Notes under the pieces: model-generated | Databases searched by the model: none | Seen by the model: the letters and a program-made list of their open reading frames with translations, nothing else | Told to the model about the DNA's origin: nothing | Part shown: piece after piece, positions 1 to 8,843 of the stretch | How positions within the stretch are numbered: the first letter of the stretch is position 1 | Layout: each line of letters starts with the position of its first letter | Source: Ferrimonas sediminum | Lineage (GTDB): Bacteria; Pseudomonadota; Gammaproteobacteria; Enterobacterales; Shewanellaceae | Assembly: GCF_900100175.1 (NCBI RefSeq) | Contig: NZ_FNEM01000015.1 | Coordinates: forward strand, 47,134 to 111,133 | DNA: 64,000 nucleotides | Direction: 5' to 3' | Made by a program: the position numbers and the translations under genes

Positions 1-230
1 ATCAACACCGGCAGCTGGCTGTGCTGACGCAGGGATTTGAGCACCTCAAAGCCATTCATCTCCGGCAGCATCACGTCCAGCAACAGCAGGTCAAACTCCT
101 GCTTCAGGGCCAACTCAAGCCCTTCGCGGCCATTCTGGCTGCTGGTCAGCTCAAAGCCTTCCATCTGCAGTAATTCCGTCAGCAGCTCACACAGATCCAG
201 GTCATCTTCGACCAGAAGAATCTTACCCAT
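1..230 (-). CDS. cpxR: CpxR response regulator, N-terminal part (cut by window edge)
   Basis: Only the first 76 codons are inside the window, read leftward from an ATG at 228-230. The translation starts MGKILLVEDDLDLCELL and continues to LLLDVMLPEMNGFEVL, a classic receiver domain with the acidic pocket (EDD) and the phospho-acceptor Asp in LLLDVMLP. An AGGAGG ribosome site lies 7 bases upstream of the ATG. CpxR is the DNA-binding partner of the envelope-stress sensor CpxA. The identity rests on receiver similarity plus the divergent neighbour cpxP followed by fieF, the same arrangement as in E. coli. The winged-helix output domain and cpxA would lie outside the window. Confidence 0.9.
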   Translation of the reverse strand, partial: MGKILLVEDDLDLCELLTELLQMEGFELTSSQNGREGLELALKQEFDLLLLDVMLPEMNGFEVLKSLRQHSQLPVL

Positions 231-295
231 TGTTGCCCTCCTATACCTTTCTATAGGCTAAGCCTAACTCGTGTCGCGGGGCTTACTTGCCTTAC

Positions 296-310
296 TTTAC
301 ACAGTTTTAC
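296..310 (-). promoter_or_regulatory. CpxR box between cpxR and cpxP
   Basis: The plus strand reads TTTAC-ACAGT-TTTAC. Its complement is GTAAA-N5-GTAAA, an exact match to the known CpxR consensus. It lies in the 162-base divergent space between cpxR and cpxP, about 83 bases from the cpxP start and 66 from cpxR. Two further CTTAC half-site-like words occur at 282-286 and 291-295. The expected role is CpxR-P activation of cpxP and autoregulation of cpxR. Confidence 0.82.
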
Positions 311-392
311 GCAGTGATGCAGTTGCCTAACATTGCAGTAGATATTCTGGATACGTCGATTACATCTACCTCAGTCCAGAAAGGAACCGATT

Positions 393-887
393 ATGAAAAC
401 TGCAAAACGCGTTGTCCTGGCCTCCGTTGCCGCCGTGGCTCTGGCTGCTACCGCAGTGGCGGGTGTCGCCGCCCAGGATAAAAATCACGGTGGGGGTTTC
501 CACGACGGCCACCATAACCAAGGTAAGCACGATCGGGGTGGCCGCGGCCACGACATTCGCAAGATGCTGCGCTCCCTGGACCTCAGCGATGAGCAAAAAC
601 AGCAGGTGCGCGACATCATGACTCAGGCCCGTGACCATCGGGTTAAGCCGGACATCGAAGCGGTGAAACTGCACAAAGAGAAGCGGCAGCAGTTGATGGA
701 CAACCCGGAATTCAATGCCGACCTGGCTAATGAGCTGATTCAGTATCGTCAGGCCCGCCTGGCCGAGCGTCAGTTGCAACAGATGCAGACCCACCACAAG
801 ATCTACCAGGTTTTGACGACCGAGCAGAAACAGCAACTGGCGGAGCGCCAGGCGCAGAAGATGGGCCGGATGATGGATAAGTTCTGA
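393..887 (+). CDS. cpxP: CpxP/Spy-family periplasmic stress protein
   Basis: A 164-residue protein with an N-terminal signal peptide (MKTAKRVVLASVAAVALA, cleavage near AAQD). A His/Gly-rich stretch follows, then a helical body rich in Gln and Lys with two LTxxQ-type repeats: LSDEQKQQVRDIM near residue 64 and LTTEQKQQLAERQ near 141. These are the hallmark of the CpxP/Spy family of periplasmic chaperones and CpxA inhibitors. The start ATG has an AAAGGAA ribosome site. It is divergent from cpxR across a perfect CpxR box and is followed by its own terminator and then fieF. The His-rich segment (about residues 31-55) could bind metal, which is inference only. Confidence 0.88.
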   Translation: MKTAKRVVLASVAAVALAATAVAGVAAQDKNHGGGFHDGHHNQGKHDRGGRGHDIRKMLRSLDLSDEQKQQVRDIMTQARDHRVKPDIEAVKLHKEKRQQLMDNPEFNADLANELIQYRQARLAERQLQQMQTHHKIYQVLTTEQKQQLAERQAQKMGRMMDKF

Positions 888-909
888 TTTTTACACCATC
901 ACAGAGTGG

Positions 910-932
910 CGGGGCCTTTGGCCCCGTTTTTT
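910..932 (+). terminator. Rho-independent terminator of cpxP
   Basis: The stem CGGGGCC / GGCCCCG encloses a TTT loop and is followed by six T residues. It ends the cpxP transcript 23 bases after the stop codon. In E. coli the same 3' end yields the CpxQ small RNA; whether that happens here is unknown. Confidence 0.85.
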
Positions 933-997
933 GATCCGCCAATGGGGCGGGATGCTGATACAATTGCGGCAGTTTTGAATTCAGCAAGGGCAAAGCA

Positions 998-1897
998 ATG
1001 CCAACTCCTGTTCGTTCCGAGTATCAGTTCTGGGTGACCTGGGCCAGTCGTGCGTCGGTGGCCACCGCCAGCGTTCTGATCGTCGCCAAGTTGGTGGCCT
1101 GGTTCTATTCCGGCTCCGCCAGCATGCTGGCCTCGCTGACCGATTCCCTGATGGATGCGGCGGCGTCACTGATCAACTTGATGGCGCTGAGGTTGGCGAT
1201 TCAACCGGCGGACGACAACCACCGCTTTGGTCATGGTAAGGCCGAGCCGCTGGCAACGCTGGCCCAGGCCGGCTTTATCCTCGGATCCAGCTTTCTGTTG
1301 GTGTTTCATGGTGTCGACCGCATTCTTAAGCCGGCTGCCTTGTCCCACTCCGGCATCGGTATCTGGGTGTCGGTGTTTGCCATCGTCCTGACCCTGGGGC
1401 TGTTGTATGTTCAGCGGCATGCGGTCAAGGTCACCGGCTCTACCGCAATTGCCGCCGATGCCTTGCACTACCGCTCTGACCTGTTGCTGAACCTGGCGGT
1501 ATTGATTGCCCTGGTGCTGGCGTCCAAGGGGTTCTGGTGGGCCGACGGCGTGTTCTCGGTGTTGATCGCTCTCTACATCGGTTATGGGGCCGTCACCCTG
1601 GGGTACGAAGCGGTGCAGCTGTTGCTGGATCGGGAAGCCGAGCCTGAGGTGCGTCAGCAGGTGGAGCAGCTGACTCTGGAGGACCGCCGGGTATTGGGGC
1701 TGCACGATCTGCGCACCCGCCGTTCCGGCCACGTGCTGTTTGTGCAGCTGCACATCGAGCTGGAGAGTGATATCTCGCTGCGGGACGCCCATGACATTGC
1801 CGATGCGGTGGAGCAGCGCATTCGCGCTGCCCTGCCGGACAGCGACGTCATCGTGCACCAGGATCCGCAGAGCGTGGTGGCTACCGCACCGGGCTAG
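998..1897 (+). CDS. fieF: Cation-efflux pump FieF (CDF family)
   Basis: A 299-residue CDF-family divalent cation/proton antiporter for ferrous iron or zinc in the inner membrane. Several hydrophobic helices are visible. The two metal-site signatures of the family are present: TDSLMDAAAS (DxxxD) in the second helix and HYRSD (HxxxD) in the fifth. The cytoplasmic C-terminal dimerisation domain contains the His residues of GLHDLRTR and HIELE. Length matches E. coli FieF (300). It follows cpxP in the same order as E. coli. The 3' end overlaps the convergent ntrC gene by four bases. Confidence 0.93.
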   Translation: MPTPVRSEYQFWVTWASRASVATASVLIVAKLVAWFYSGSASMLASLTDSLMDAAASLINLMALRLAIQPADDNHRFGHGKAEPLATLAQAGFILGSSFLLVFHGVDRILKPAALSHSGIGIWVSVFAIVLTLGLLYVQRHAVKVTGSTAIAADALHYRSDLLLNLAVLIALVLASKGFWWADGVFSVLIALYIGYGAVTLGYEAVQLLLDREAEPEVRQQVEQLTLEDRRVLGLHDLRTRRSGHVLFVQLHIELESDISLRDAHDIADAVEQRIRAALPDSDVIVHQDPQSVVATAPG

Positions 1898-3288
1898 AGG
1901 CCCAGCTCTTTGATCTTGCGGGTCAGGGTGTTGCGACCCCAGCCCAGCAGCTTGGCGGCTTCCTGCTTGTGGCCGCGACTGTGGTGCAGGGCGGTTTCCA
2001 GCATGATCTTCTCAAATTGAGGCAGCGCCGTTGCCAGCAGTTCCTGCTGGCCCCGCTTGAGGGCATCCTGGGCCCAGCTGGCCAGGCCCGACTGCCAGTC
2101 TCCCGGCTGGCGGGGGTTTTCTTGACCGCTGCCCGGCTGCAACTCCGGCGGCAGATCCGCCGGCAGAATCTCCTGGCCTGAGGCCATGACCGTCATCCAG
2201 CGGCAGCAATTTTCCAACTGCCGCACATTGCCCGGCCATTCCAGAGTCACCAGCTTTTTCACCGTATCGGGATGCAGTCGCTTGGCGTCCACTCCCAGTT
2301 CCTTGGCGGCGCGATTGAGGAAGTGGCGAGTCAGAGCCGGAATGTCTTCGCTGCGGTCCTTGAGGGCCGGCAGATGCACGCGGATGACATTGAGGCGGTG
2401 GAACAGATCTTCTCGAAATTCGCCATCGGCGACGCGGCTCTCCAGATTCTGGTGGGTGGCGGCAATGATGCGCACGTCCACCTTGACCGGCTGATGGCCG
2501 CCGACCCGATAGAACTGGCCGTCCGCCAGCACCCGCAGCAGCCGGGTTTGTACATCCAGCGGCATGTCGCCGATCTCATCCAGAAACAGCGTGCCGCCAT
2601 CCGCTTGCTCGAAGCGTCCCTGGCGCACACCGGAGGCGCCGGTGAAGGCGCCTTTCTCATGGCCAAACAGCTCGGACTCAATCAGGTCTTTGGGGATGGC
2701 GGCCATGTTCAGGGCAATAAAGGTCTCGCTGGCCCGGGGACTGTGCTTGTGCAGGGCGTGCGCCACCAGCTCTTTACCGGTACCGGATTGGCCGTTGATC
2801 AGGACGCTGATGGTCGAACGGGATAAGCGGCCGATGGCACGGAACACCTCCTGCATGGCGGGCGCCTCACCGATGATCTCCGGCACCGGAATGGCGGTTT
2901 CGCGACGAGGTTTTGTCTGGGTGGCGGATTGTTCCAGCGCCCGCTGAACCAGCGCGACGGCCTCGTCGATGTCGAACGGTTTCGGCAGGTATTCAAAGGC
3001 ACCGGCCTGATAAGCGCCGACGGCGCTGTCCAGATCCGAGTGGGCGGTCATGATGATTACCGGCAGATGCGGGTAGTGTTGCTGTACCCGCTCCAGCAGG
3101 GTCAGGCCGTCGGTGCCCGGCATGCGGATGTCGCTGATGATGGCGTCCGGCTGCTGGTCCGCCAGCGCCTGCCACAGCGACTCGGCGCTGGCAAAACTGG
3201 CACTGCTGATGCCTTCGGCCTGCATGGCCCGCTCCAGAACCCACCGAATGGAGCTGTCGTCGTCCAGTATCCATACTCGCTCGTTCAT
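1894..3288 (-). CDS. glnG: Nitrogen regulator NtrC (sigma-54 activator)
   Basis: A 464-residue bacterial enhancer-binding protein. Residues 1-120 are a receiver domain with acidic pocket DDDSS and phospho-Asp in ISDIRMPGTDGL. Residues about 140-380 are the AAA+ sigma-54 activation domain with Walker A GQSGTGKE, the sigma-54-contacting GAFTGA loop and Walker B GGTLFLDEIGDM. The C-terminus is a Fis-type helix-turn-helix (LGWGRNTLTRKIKEL). When phosphorylated by NtrB it activates glnA and nitrogen-assimilation promoters, and NtrC-type palindromes occur at three places in this window. An AAGGAGA site precedes the ATG. The start overlaps the end of glnL by four bases, suggesting translational coupling. 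Confidence 0.97.
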   Translation of the reverse strand: MNERVWILDDDSSIRWVLERAMQAEGISSASFASAESLWQALADQQPDAIISDIRMPGTDGLTLLERVQQHYPHLPVIIMTAHSDLDSAVGAYQAGAFEYLPKPFDIDEAVALVQRALEQSATQTKPRRETAIPVPEIIGEAPAMQEVFRAIGRLSRSTISVLINGQSGTGKELVAHALHKHSPRASETFIALNMAAIPKDLIESELFGHEKGAFTGASGVRQGRFEQADGGTLFLDEIGDMPLDVQTRLLRVLADGQFYRVGGHQPVKVDVRIIAATHQNLESRVADGEFREDLFHRLNVIRVHLPALKDRSEDIPALTRHFLNRAAKELGVDAKRLHPDTVKKLVTLEWPGNVRQLENCCRWMTVMASGQEILPADLPPELQPGSGQENPRQPGDWQSGLASWAQDALKRGQQELLATALPQFEKIMLETALHHSRGHKQEAAKLLGWGRNTLTRKIKELGL

Positions 3289-4340
3289 TGGCTCTCCTTA
3301 GTGGTTATCAGTGGCAGCATCAGGGTAAAGGCGGTATGGCCGGGCCAGCTGTCGACATCGATACGGCCCTGATGCTGGGCCACGGCATTCTGGGCGATGG
3401 ACAGGCCTAGCCCTGAGCCATCGGCTTTGCCGGTTACCATCGGGTAGAACAGGGTGTCTTTGAGCTTGTCGTCGATTCCCGGACCGTTGTCGATGATGCT
3501 GACCATCGCCGCCATGCGGTGGCGCTTGCCGGCAATGGTTACCTGGCTGCAGGTTCGCGTCTTGAGGGTAATGGTACCGCGTCCCTCCATGGCCTGGGCA
3601 GCATTGCGGACGATGTTCAGTACCGCTTGCTGCAGCAGATCCCGTTCCATTTCAAAATCGGGAATCGACGGGTCGTAATCGCGGATAAACACCAGCGTGT
3701 CTGCAAACTCCAGGGCACACAACTGGCTGACCTGTTCGAGAACCCGGTGGATGTTGGCGACCACCCTGGGGCCAGGCTTTTGTGGTCCCAGCAACCGGTC
3801 TACCAGTATTCGCAATCGATCCGCCTGTTCGATGATGATGCCGGTAAACTCCTTCTGGTCCGGCTCGGTTAGTTGTCGCTCCAGCAGCTGAGCCGCGCCC
3901 CGCAGGCCGCCGAGGGGGTTTTTGATCTCATGGGCCAGCCCTCGCACCAGCAACTGGGCCGCGTGGTGTTGGGCGTACTGGTGCAACTCCTGACTGATTC
4001 GCTGTTGTTGATCGATGACCCTGAGCTCCAGCAACCCCTGGCCATCCTGCAGCGGCGTCAGGAACAGATCCACTGTGTGGTGCTGACCGTCGAGGGAAAC
4101 CAGGCTCATGGCGTAGAAGGCGGATCCCTGATGACTGGCGAGGCTCTGTTGCAACTGAGCCGGCTCCAGGCCAATGCGCGAGACGCAATCGGTCAGGCGG
4201 ATCTCGGTCAGACGCCGGTGGCTGAGGCCAAACAGCTGCTCGCAGGCCTGATTGGCAAACTGCACCATCAGTTGGCTGTCCACCACCATGACCGCGGCAG
4301 TCAGGTGATTTAACAAGCGGGTTTCCTCGATCGGTGCCAT
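3285..4340 (-). CDS. glnL: Nitrogen sensor histidine kinase NtrB
   Basis: A 351-residue soluble two-component kinase. An N-terminal PAS domain (residues about 8-120, LTAAVMVVDSQLMVQFANQA) precedes the dimerisation helix with the phospho-acceptor His in RGLAHEIKNPLGGL. A HATPase_c domain follows with its N-box (NIVRNAAQAM), G1 box (DNGPGI) and G2 box (GSGLGLSIAQ). No membrane segments are present, as expected for NtrB, which takes its input from PII. It is the first gene of glnLG. Two NtrC-type palindromes lie just upstream at 4385-4435, so autoregulation is likely. Confidence 0.96.
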   Translation of the reverse strand: MAPIEETRLLNHLTAAVMVVDSQLMVQFANQACEQLFGLSHRRLTEIRLTDCVSRIGLEPAQLQQSLASHQGSAFYAMSLVSLDGQHHTVDLFLTPLQDGQGLLELRVIDQQQRISQELHQYAQHHAAQLLVRGLAHEIKNPLGGLRGAAQLLERQLTEPDQKEFTGIIIEQADRLRILVDRLLGPQKPGPRVVANIHRVLEQVSQLCALEFADTLVFIRDYDPSIPDFEMERDLLQQAVLNIVRNAAQAMEGRGTITLKTRTCSQVTIAGKRHRMAAMVSIIDNGPGIDDKLKDTLFYPMVTGKADGSGLGLSIAQNAVAQHQGRIDVDSWPGHTAFTLMLPLITTKESQ

Positions 4341-4374
4341 TGGGGCGGGTACTCCTGTGGTGACGGCTATCCCT

Positions 4375-4435
4375 AAGATACCACTGCACCAATTTGGTGC
4401 AACATCGGTGTGGTGTCGTGCACCCTATTGGTGAT
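4375..4435 (-). promoter_or_regulatory. glnL promoter region with two NtrC sites
   Basis: The perfect palindrome TGCACCAATTTGGTGCA is at 4385-4401 and the near match TGCACCCTATTGGTGAT at 4419-4435. Both fit the NtrC consensus TGC-N11-GCA, the second with one mismatch. On the minus strand a possible -10 (TATCTT, 4375-4380) lies just downstream of the first site, with a weak TTGCAC -35 inside it. No GG-N10-GC sigma-54 element was found here. The layout resembles repression of a sigma-70 glnL promoter by NtrC. The sites are firm; the promoter hexamers are weak. Confidence 0.7.
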
Positions 4436-4515
4436 GCGCCATAAAAGTGGGCAGATCTGGTCGAATCACTGCCCGATAGAGAAACACTGCAAGTTGTTTG
4501 CCACAATGCGGTGAA

Positions 4516-5031
4516 TCAGGAGCCTTTGGGAGTAAACAGTGCCGACTGGCGGTGCAGGTGTACGGTGATGGCGTCGCTGCTGCCCAGCAGCTGTCCCTGG
4601 CCGTCGATGATTTGAAGCTGCAGTTGATGGCTGCCACGATCGACGTTGTCCAGGGTCAGGGTCTTGCCAGCCATCGGCTGTGCCTGGCCGTCGATCAGCA
4701 GCACCAGCTGGTGATCCTTAGCCAGAACCGGTGCGATGGCTGCCTTAACGGTGATGCGGCCATGGTTATCTCGCAAGGTGGCATCGGCCGCCGGAGCCAG
4801 CAGGGTCAGCTGATACTGGGGGGCTGCGTCATCGGTTTGTGTATTCGAAGCGGGGGCTAGGGTCATGGAGCGGATGGTGATTTGACTGCCGGGGGAAGGC
4901 GTCAGGCGGTCGGCACGGGCATGGGCGGGGGCGGTGTCGCTGTAATGCACCACGCCGTTGGCGTCTACCCAGCGGTAGACGGTGCCGTGGGCCAGGTTGC
5001 TGATCAGCAGCAACAGTAACAGAGTCCGCAT
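4516..5031 (-). CDS. DUF4124-domain exported protein
   Basis: A 171-residue protein starting at the ATG giving MRTLLLLLLISNLAHG, a signal peptide. The mature N-terminus is the DUF4124 motif VYRWVDANGVVHYSDTAP. The C-terminal half looks like a small beta-rich domain (LTLLAPAADATLRDNHGRIT onwards). A GTG 30 bases upstream could extend it by ten residues, but the ATG has a GGGAG ribosome site and leads directly into the signal peptide. It sits between glnA and glnL on the same strand, and the glnA terminator lies just upstream of it. The function is unknown; a periplasmic location is inferred. Confidence 0.8.
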   Translation of the reverse strand: MRTLLLLLLISNLAHGTVYRWVDANGVVHYSDTAPAHARADRLTPSPGSQITIRSMTLAPASNTQTDDAAPQYQLTLLAPAADATLRDNHGRITVKAAIAPVLAKDHQLVLLIDGQAQPMAGKTLTLDNVDRGSHQLQLQIIDGQGQLLGSSDAITVHLHRQSALFTPKGS

Positions 5032-5075
5032 CCCTGGGCTCCCGATGGTATTGGTATCCACAGTGTAGCAGCCAT

Positions 5076-5101
5076 AAAAAAGCCCACCATGACGGTGGGC
5101 T
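5076..5101 (-). terminator. Rho-independent terminator of glnA
   Basis: On the minus strand AGCCCACC / GGTGGGCT forms an 8-bp stem with a five-base loop, followed by six T residues. It lies 25 bases past the glnA stop and separates glnA from the DUF4124 gene. Confidence 0.85.
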
Positions 5102-5125
5102 TAAAGTGCTGGTTTATTTTTGTTT

Positions 5126-6535
5126 TTAGCAGCTGTAGTACATGTCGAACTCAACAGGGTGAGTGGTCATGTTCAGGCGTTCAACCTCAGCACGCTTCAG
5201 CTCGATGTAGGAATCGATGTAGTCGTCAGAGAACACGCCACCGGCGGTGAGGAACTCACGATCCGCATCCAGGCAATCCAGGGCTTGTTCAAAGGAGGCG
5301 GCAACAGTTGGGATCTCTGCGGCTTCCTCGGCTGGCAGGTCGTACAGGTCTTTGTCCATCGCTTCGCCAGGATGGATCTTATTTTTAATTCCGTCCAGAC
5401 CGGCCATCAGCATGCTGGCAAAGGCCAGGTACGGGTTGGCGGTTGGATCCGGGAAGCGCACTTCGATGCGGCGCGCTTTCGGGCTGGGTACTACTGGAAT
5501 CCGGATGGAGGCCGAGCGGTTACGGGCGGAGTACGCCAGCATTACCGGGGCTTCGAAACCGGGAACCAGTCGCTTGTAAGAGTTGGTGGAGGCGTTGGCA
5601 AAGGCGTTGATGGCGCGGGCGTGCTTGATGATGCCGCCAATGTAGTACAGGGCGGTTTCAGACAGGCCGCCGTACTTGTCGCCGGCAAACAGGTTTTCGC
5701 CGTTCTTCATCAGAGACTGGTGGCAGTGCATGCCGGAACCGTTGTCGCCGACAACCGGCTTAGGCATGAAGGTTGCGGTCTTGCCGTAGGCGTGGGCCAC
5801 GTTGTGCACCACGTACTTGTAGATCTGAATCTCATCCGCTTTTTCAACGATGCTGTTGAACAGGGTGGCGATTTCGTTCTGACCGGCGGTGGCCACTTCG
5901 TGGTGGTGCGCTTCGACGGTCAGGCCCATCTCTTCCATCACCAGACACATGGCGGAACGCAGATCCTGAGAGGAGTCGACCGGGGCAACCGGGAAGTAGC
6001 CGCCCTTCACGCCGGGACGGTGACCCATGTTACCGCCTTCGAAGTGCTTGTCGGAGTTCCAGCTGGCTTCCTCAGCGTCGATTTGGTACATGGAGCCGGC
6101 CATGTCGGTCTTGAACTTAACGTCGTCAAACAGGAAGAACTCCGGCTCTGGACCAAAGAACACTTCGTCGGCAAACCCGGCGCTGCGCATGTAGCCTTCG
6201 GCGCGTTTGGCGATGGAGCGAGGGTCACGGTCGTAGCCCTGCATGGTGGTTGGCTCGATGATGTCGCAACGCAGGTTCAGGGTGGACTCTTCGGTAAACG
6301 GATCCAGTACCGCGGTAGCCGCATCCGGCATCAGCACCATATCGGACTCGTTGATGCCTTTCCAGCCGGCAATGGAGGAGCCGTCGAACATCTTGCCCTC
6401 TTCAAAGAAGTCACCGTCAATCTGGTGGCTGGGCAGGGAGACGTGTTGCTCTTTACCTTTGGTATCGGTGAAGCGCAGGTCGACAAACTTCACATCGTTT
6501 TCTTTAATTAGTTCTAATACGTGTTCGACAGACAT
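5126..6535 (-). CDS. glnA: Glutamine synthetase type I
   Basis: A 469-residue GS-I enzyme that makes glutamine from glutamate, ammonia and ATP as a cytoplasmic dodecamer. Visible signatures are the N-terminal beta-grasp segment ([17 protein letters not shown]), [41 protein letters not shown] and the adenylylation-loop Tyr in [13 protein letters not shown] sequence ([11 protein letters not shown]). The ATG giving MSVEHVLEL is chosen because it yields the family length of 469 and has a TGGAGG ribosome site. A longer in-frame start adds five unsupported residues. The promoter region carries a sigma-54 element and NtrC palindromes, so nitrogen-limitation control is expected. Confidence 0.98.
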   Translation of the reverse strand: MSVEHVLELIKENDVKFVDLRFTDTKGKEQHVSLPSHQIDGDFFEEGKMFDGSSIAGWKGINESDMVLMPDAATAVLDPFTEESTLNLRCDIIEPTTMQGYDRDPRSIAKRAEGYMRSAGFADEVFFGPEPEFFLFDDVKFKTDMAGSMYQIDAEEASWNSDKHFEGGNMGHRPGVKGGYFPVAPVDSSQDLRSAMCLVMEEMGLTVEAHHHEVATAGQNEIATLFNSIVEKADEIQIYKYVVHNVAHAYGKTATFMPKPVVGDNGSGMHCHQSLMKNGENLFAGDKYGGLSETALYYIGGIIKHARAINAFANASTNSYKRLVPGFEAPVMLAYSARNRSASIRIPVVPSPKARRIEVRFPDPTANPYLAFASMLMAGLDGIKNKIHPGEAMDKDLYDLPAEEAAEIPTVAASFEQALDCLDADREFLTAGGVFSDDYIDSYIELKRAEVERLNMTTHPVEFDMYYSC

Positions 6536-6587
6536 CCTGTTTACCTCCAAATGGCGTGTACGGCCCGAAATGCTATGTCACAGCCTA

Positions 6588-6603
6588 TGCTAAAGCTGTG
6601 CCA
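6588..6603 (-). promoter_or_regulatory. Sigma-54 promoter of glnA
   Basis: The minus strand reads TGGCACAGCTTTAGCA. It has the invariant GG and GC separated by ten bases, close to the consensus TGGCAC-N5-TTGCA. The predicted start is near 6578, about 43 bases upstream of the glnA ATG. NtrC sites lie about 97 and 119 bases further upstream. Confidence 0.85.
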
Positions 6604-6666
6604 AAGTATTAAGTCATTGATGTGTAGGGCTTTTGGTGGGGGAGTGTAGCGAGCAGGATGCCAAAT

Positions 6667-6705
6667 TGCACCATAATGGTGCATGGTTTGCTTAATTTTG
6701 GTGCA
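6667..6705 (-). promoter_or_regulatory. NtrC enhancer sites of glnA
   Basis: The perfect 17-bp palindrome TGCACCATAATGGTGCA occupies 6667-6683. A second site, TGCTTAATTTTGGTGCA (TGC-N11-GCA), occupies 6689-6705, one helical pair of turns away. A further TGCACC half-site lies at 6707-6712. The tandem arrangement about 100 bases upstream of the sigma-54 promoter matches the classical glnA enhancer. The sites also lie between glnA and typA and could influence typA. Confidence 0.85.
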
Positions 6706-6832
6706 TTGCACCGAGAGTAACGCAGCGACTTCCATGGCTTCTGCTCGTTGGTGAAAAAAAGCACTATCCTGTTGCTGTCCGAAAGAGTAGAATAGCCGCC
6801 CTTTTGATGCAACCATGGAGCCAGGCAGAATC

Positions 6833-8653
6833 GTGCTGGACAAACTAAGAAATATTGCGATTATCGCGCACGTTGACCACGGCAAGACCACCTTGGTGGA
6901 CAAACTGCTGCAGCAGTCCGGAACCTTAGAGACCCGTACTGATTTCGACGAACGCGTGATGGACTCCAACGACCTGGAGAAAGAGCGCGGTATTACCATT
7001 CTGGCTAAGAACACTGCCATCAAATGGAACGATTACCGCATCAACATTGTGGACACCCCAGGACACGCCGATTTCGGTGGTGAAGTGGAGCGTGTAATGT
7101 CTATGGTCGACAGCGTACTGCTGTTGGTGGACGCCCAAGAGGGTCCGATGCCACAGACCCGCTTCGTAACCCAGAAAGCCTTTGCTCAGGGTTTGAAGCC
7201 GATTGTTGTGATTAACAAAATTGACAAGCCGGGTGCTCGTCCTGACTGGGTAATGGATCAGGTATTTGACCTGTTCGACAACCTGGGCGCGACCGACGAG
7301 CAACTGGACTTCCAGGTGGTGTATGCCTCCGCACTGAATGGCTGGGCCTCTCACGATGCCGAGACCCAGGGCGAAGACATGACCGCCATCTTTGAGACCA
7401 TTGTCGATCAGGTGGCGGCCCCTGCCGGCGACCCGGATGGTCCTTTCCAGATGCAGATCTCTCAGCTGGATTACAACTCCTACGTTGGTGTGATCGGCGT
7501 TGGCCGCGTCAGCCGCGGTAGGGTGAAGTTGAACCAGCAGGTCACCATTCAGTGTGCCAACGGCAATGTCCGTAATGGAAAAGTGGGCCAGGTACTGGGT
7601 TACCTGGGTCTGGAGCGTCACGACGTGGAAGAGGCGCAAGCCGGCGACATCATCGCCGTATCCGGTCTGGGTGAGCTGAAGATCTCCGACACCATCTGCT
7701 GCCCGAACGAAGTGGAAGGCCTGCCGGCGCTGTCTGTCGATGAGCCAACCGTTACCATGACCTTCCAGGTGAACACCTCGCCATTCTGTGGCCAGGAAGG
7801 CAAATACGTGACCTCACGGAACATCCTTGAGCGTCTGGAGCAGGAACTGGTTCACAACGTGGCCCTGCGTGTTGAGCCGACCGATGATCCGGACAAGTTC
7901 CGCGTATCTGGCCGTGGTGAACTGCACCTGGGTGTTCTGATTGAGAACATGCGTCGCGAAGGCTATGAGATGGCCGTGTCGCGTCCGGAAGTGATTCTGC
8001 GTACCGTGGACGGTGTTCTGGAAGAACCCTATGAAACCGTCACCGTTGACGTGGAAGAGGAACACCAGGGTGGTGTGATGGAGAAGCTGGGCGTACGTAA
8101 AGCCGAGCTGACCGACATGGCACCGGACGGCAAAGGCCGCATCCGCATGGACTTCATCATGCCCTCCCGTGGCCTGATCGGTTTCCAGACCGAGTTCATG
8201 ACCCTGACCTCGGGTACCGGTCTGATCTACCACACCTTCTTCAAGTACGGTCCTCACAAGGGCGGCGAAATCGGCCAGCGTAACAACGGTGTTCTGATCG
8301 CCAACGCCACCGGTAAAGCCCTGACCAACGCCCTGTTTAACCTGCAGGAGCGTGGCCGTCTGATGATTGGACACGGTGTGGAAGTGTACGAAGGCATGAT
8401 CATCGGTATTCACAGCCGTGACAATGACCTGACCGTAAACGCGCTGAAAGGCAAGCAGCTGACCAACGTTCGTGCCTCCGGTACCGACGACGCTCAGGTG
8501 CTGACTCCGCCAATCGTGATGACCCTGGAGCAGGCGCTGGAGTTCATCGACAACGATGAGCTGGTGGAAGTGACTCCTGAGAGCATCCGCATTCGTAAGA
8601 AGCTGCTGAGCGAGTCCGATCGTAAGCGCGCGTCCCGCGAAGCCAAAAAATAA
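6833..8653 (+). CDS. typA: Ribosome-associated GTPase BipA/TypA
   Basis: A translational GTPase of 606 residues that binds the ribosome and helps 50S assembly and stress or cold adaptation. The G domain motifs are [10 protein letters not shown] (G1), RGITI (G2), DTPGHADF (G3), NKID (G4) and SAL (G5). EF-G-like beta-barrel and alpha/beta domains follow, with the conserved [10 protein letters not shown] and MPSRGLIGF segments and the BipA-specific C-terminal domain. The start is chosen at GTG 6833 (giving [10 protein letters not shown]), because homologues begin MLEKLRN or MIEKLRN. An ATG at 6815 would add six residues (MEPGRI). It is divergent from glnA, the usual gammaproteobacterial order. 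Confidence 0.96.
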   Translation: MLDKLRNIAIIAHVDHGKTTLVDKLLQQSGTLETRTDFDERVMDSNDLEKERGITILAKNTAIKWNDYRINIVDTPGHADFGGEVERVMSMVDSVLLLVDAQEGPMPQTRFVTQKAFAQGLKPIVVINKIDKPGARPDWVMDQVFDLFDNLGATDEQLDFQVVYASALNGWASHDAETQGEDMTAIFETIVDQVAAPAGDPDGPFQMQISQLDYNSYVGVIGVGRVSRGRVKLNQQVTIQCANGNVRNGKVGQVLGYLGLERHDVEEAQAGDIIAVSGLGELKISDTICCPNEVEGLPALSVDEPTVTMTFQVNTSPFCGQEGKYVTSRNILERLEQELVHNVALRVEPTDDPDKFRVSGRGELHLGVLIENMRREGYEMAVSRPEVILRTVDGVLEEPYETVTVDVEEEHQGGVMEKLGVRKAELTDMAPDGKGRIRMDFIMPSRGLIGFQTEFMTLTSGTGLIYHTFFKYGPHKGGEIGQRNNGVLIANATGKALTNALFNLQERGRLMIGHGVEVYEGMIIGIHSRDNDLTVNALKGKQLTNVRASGTDDAQVLTPPIVMTLEQALEFIDNDELVEVTPESIRIRKKLLSESDRKRASREAKK

Positions 8654-8673
8654 GTCGGTTTTTGCCGAACTGA

Positions 8674-8703
8674 AAAAGAGCCGCTCTGCGGCTCTTTTTT
8701 TTT
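8674..8703 (+). terminator. Rho-independent terminator of typA
   Basis: The stem GAGCCGC / GCGGCTC with a TCT loop, flanked by A and T runs, ends in nine T residues. It lies 24 bases after the typA stop. Confidence 0.92.
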
Positions 8704-8843
8704 GTCTTGTGGCTGCGGCTAAAACGGCGGCCATCGGTGTGGAGGGGGGGCTGTTTGCATCGTCGCAAGCGGCAGTTTGAGTCTCGGACTGAGTTCAGGA
8801 GAGGTTGGCGGAGCTGGCAAGAACGCCGCCGTCCGGCAATGGG

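Noticed and set aside
5120..6511. Long rightward open frame of 463 codons opposite glnA
   Set aside because: It is the antisense shadow of glnA. The translation is Val/Gly/His-rich with no known motifs, and glnA is certain on the other strand.
6707..6723. Third NtrC site upstream of glnA
   Set aside because: It has a TGCACC half but ends CGC instead of GCA at the needed spacing, so it is listed only as a half-site.
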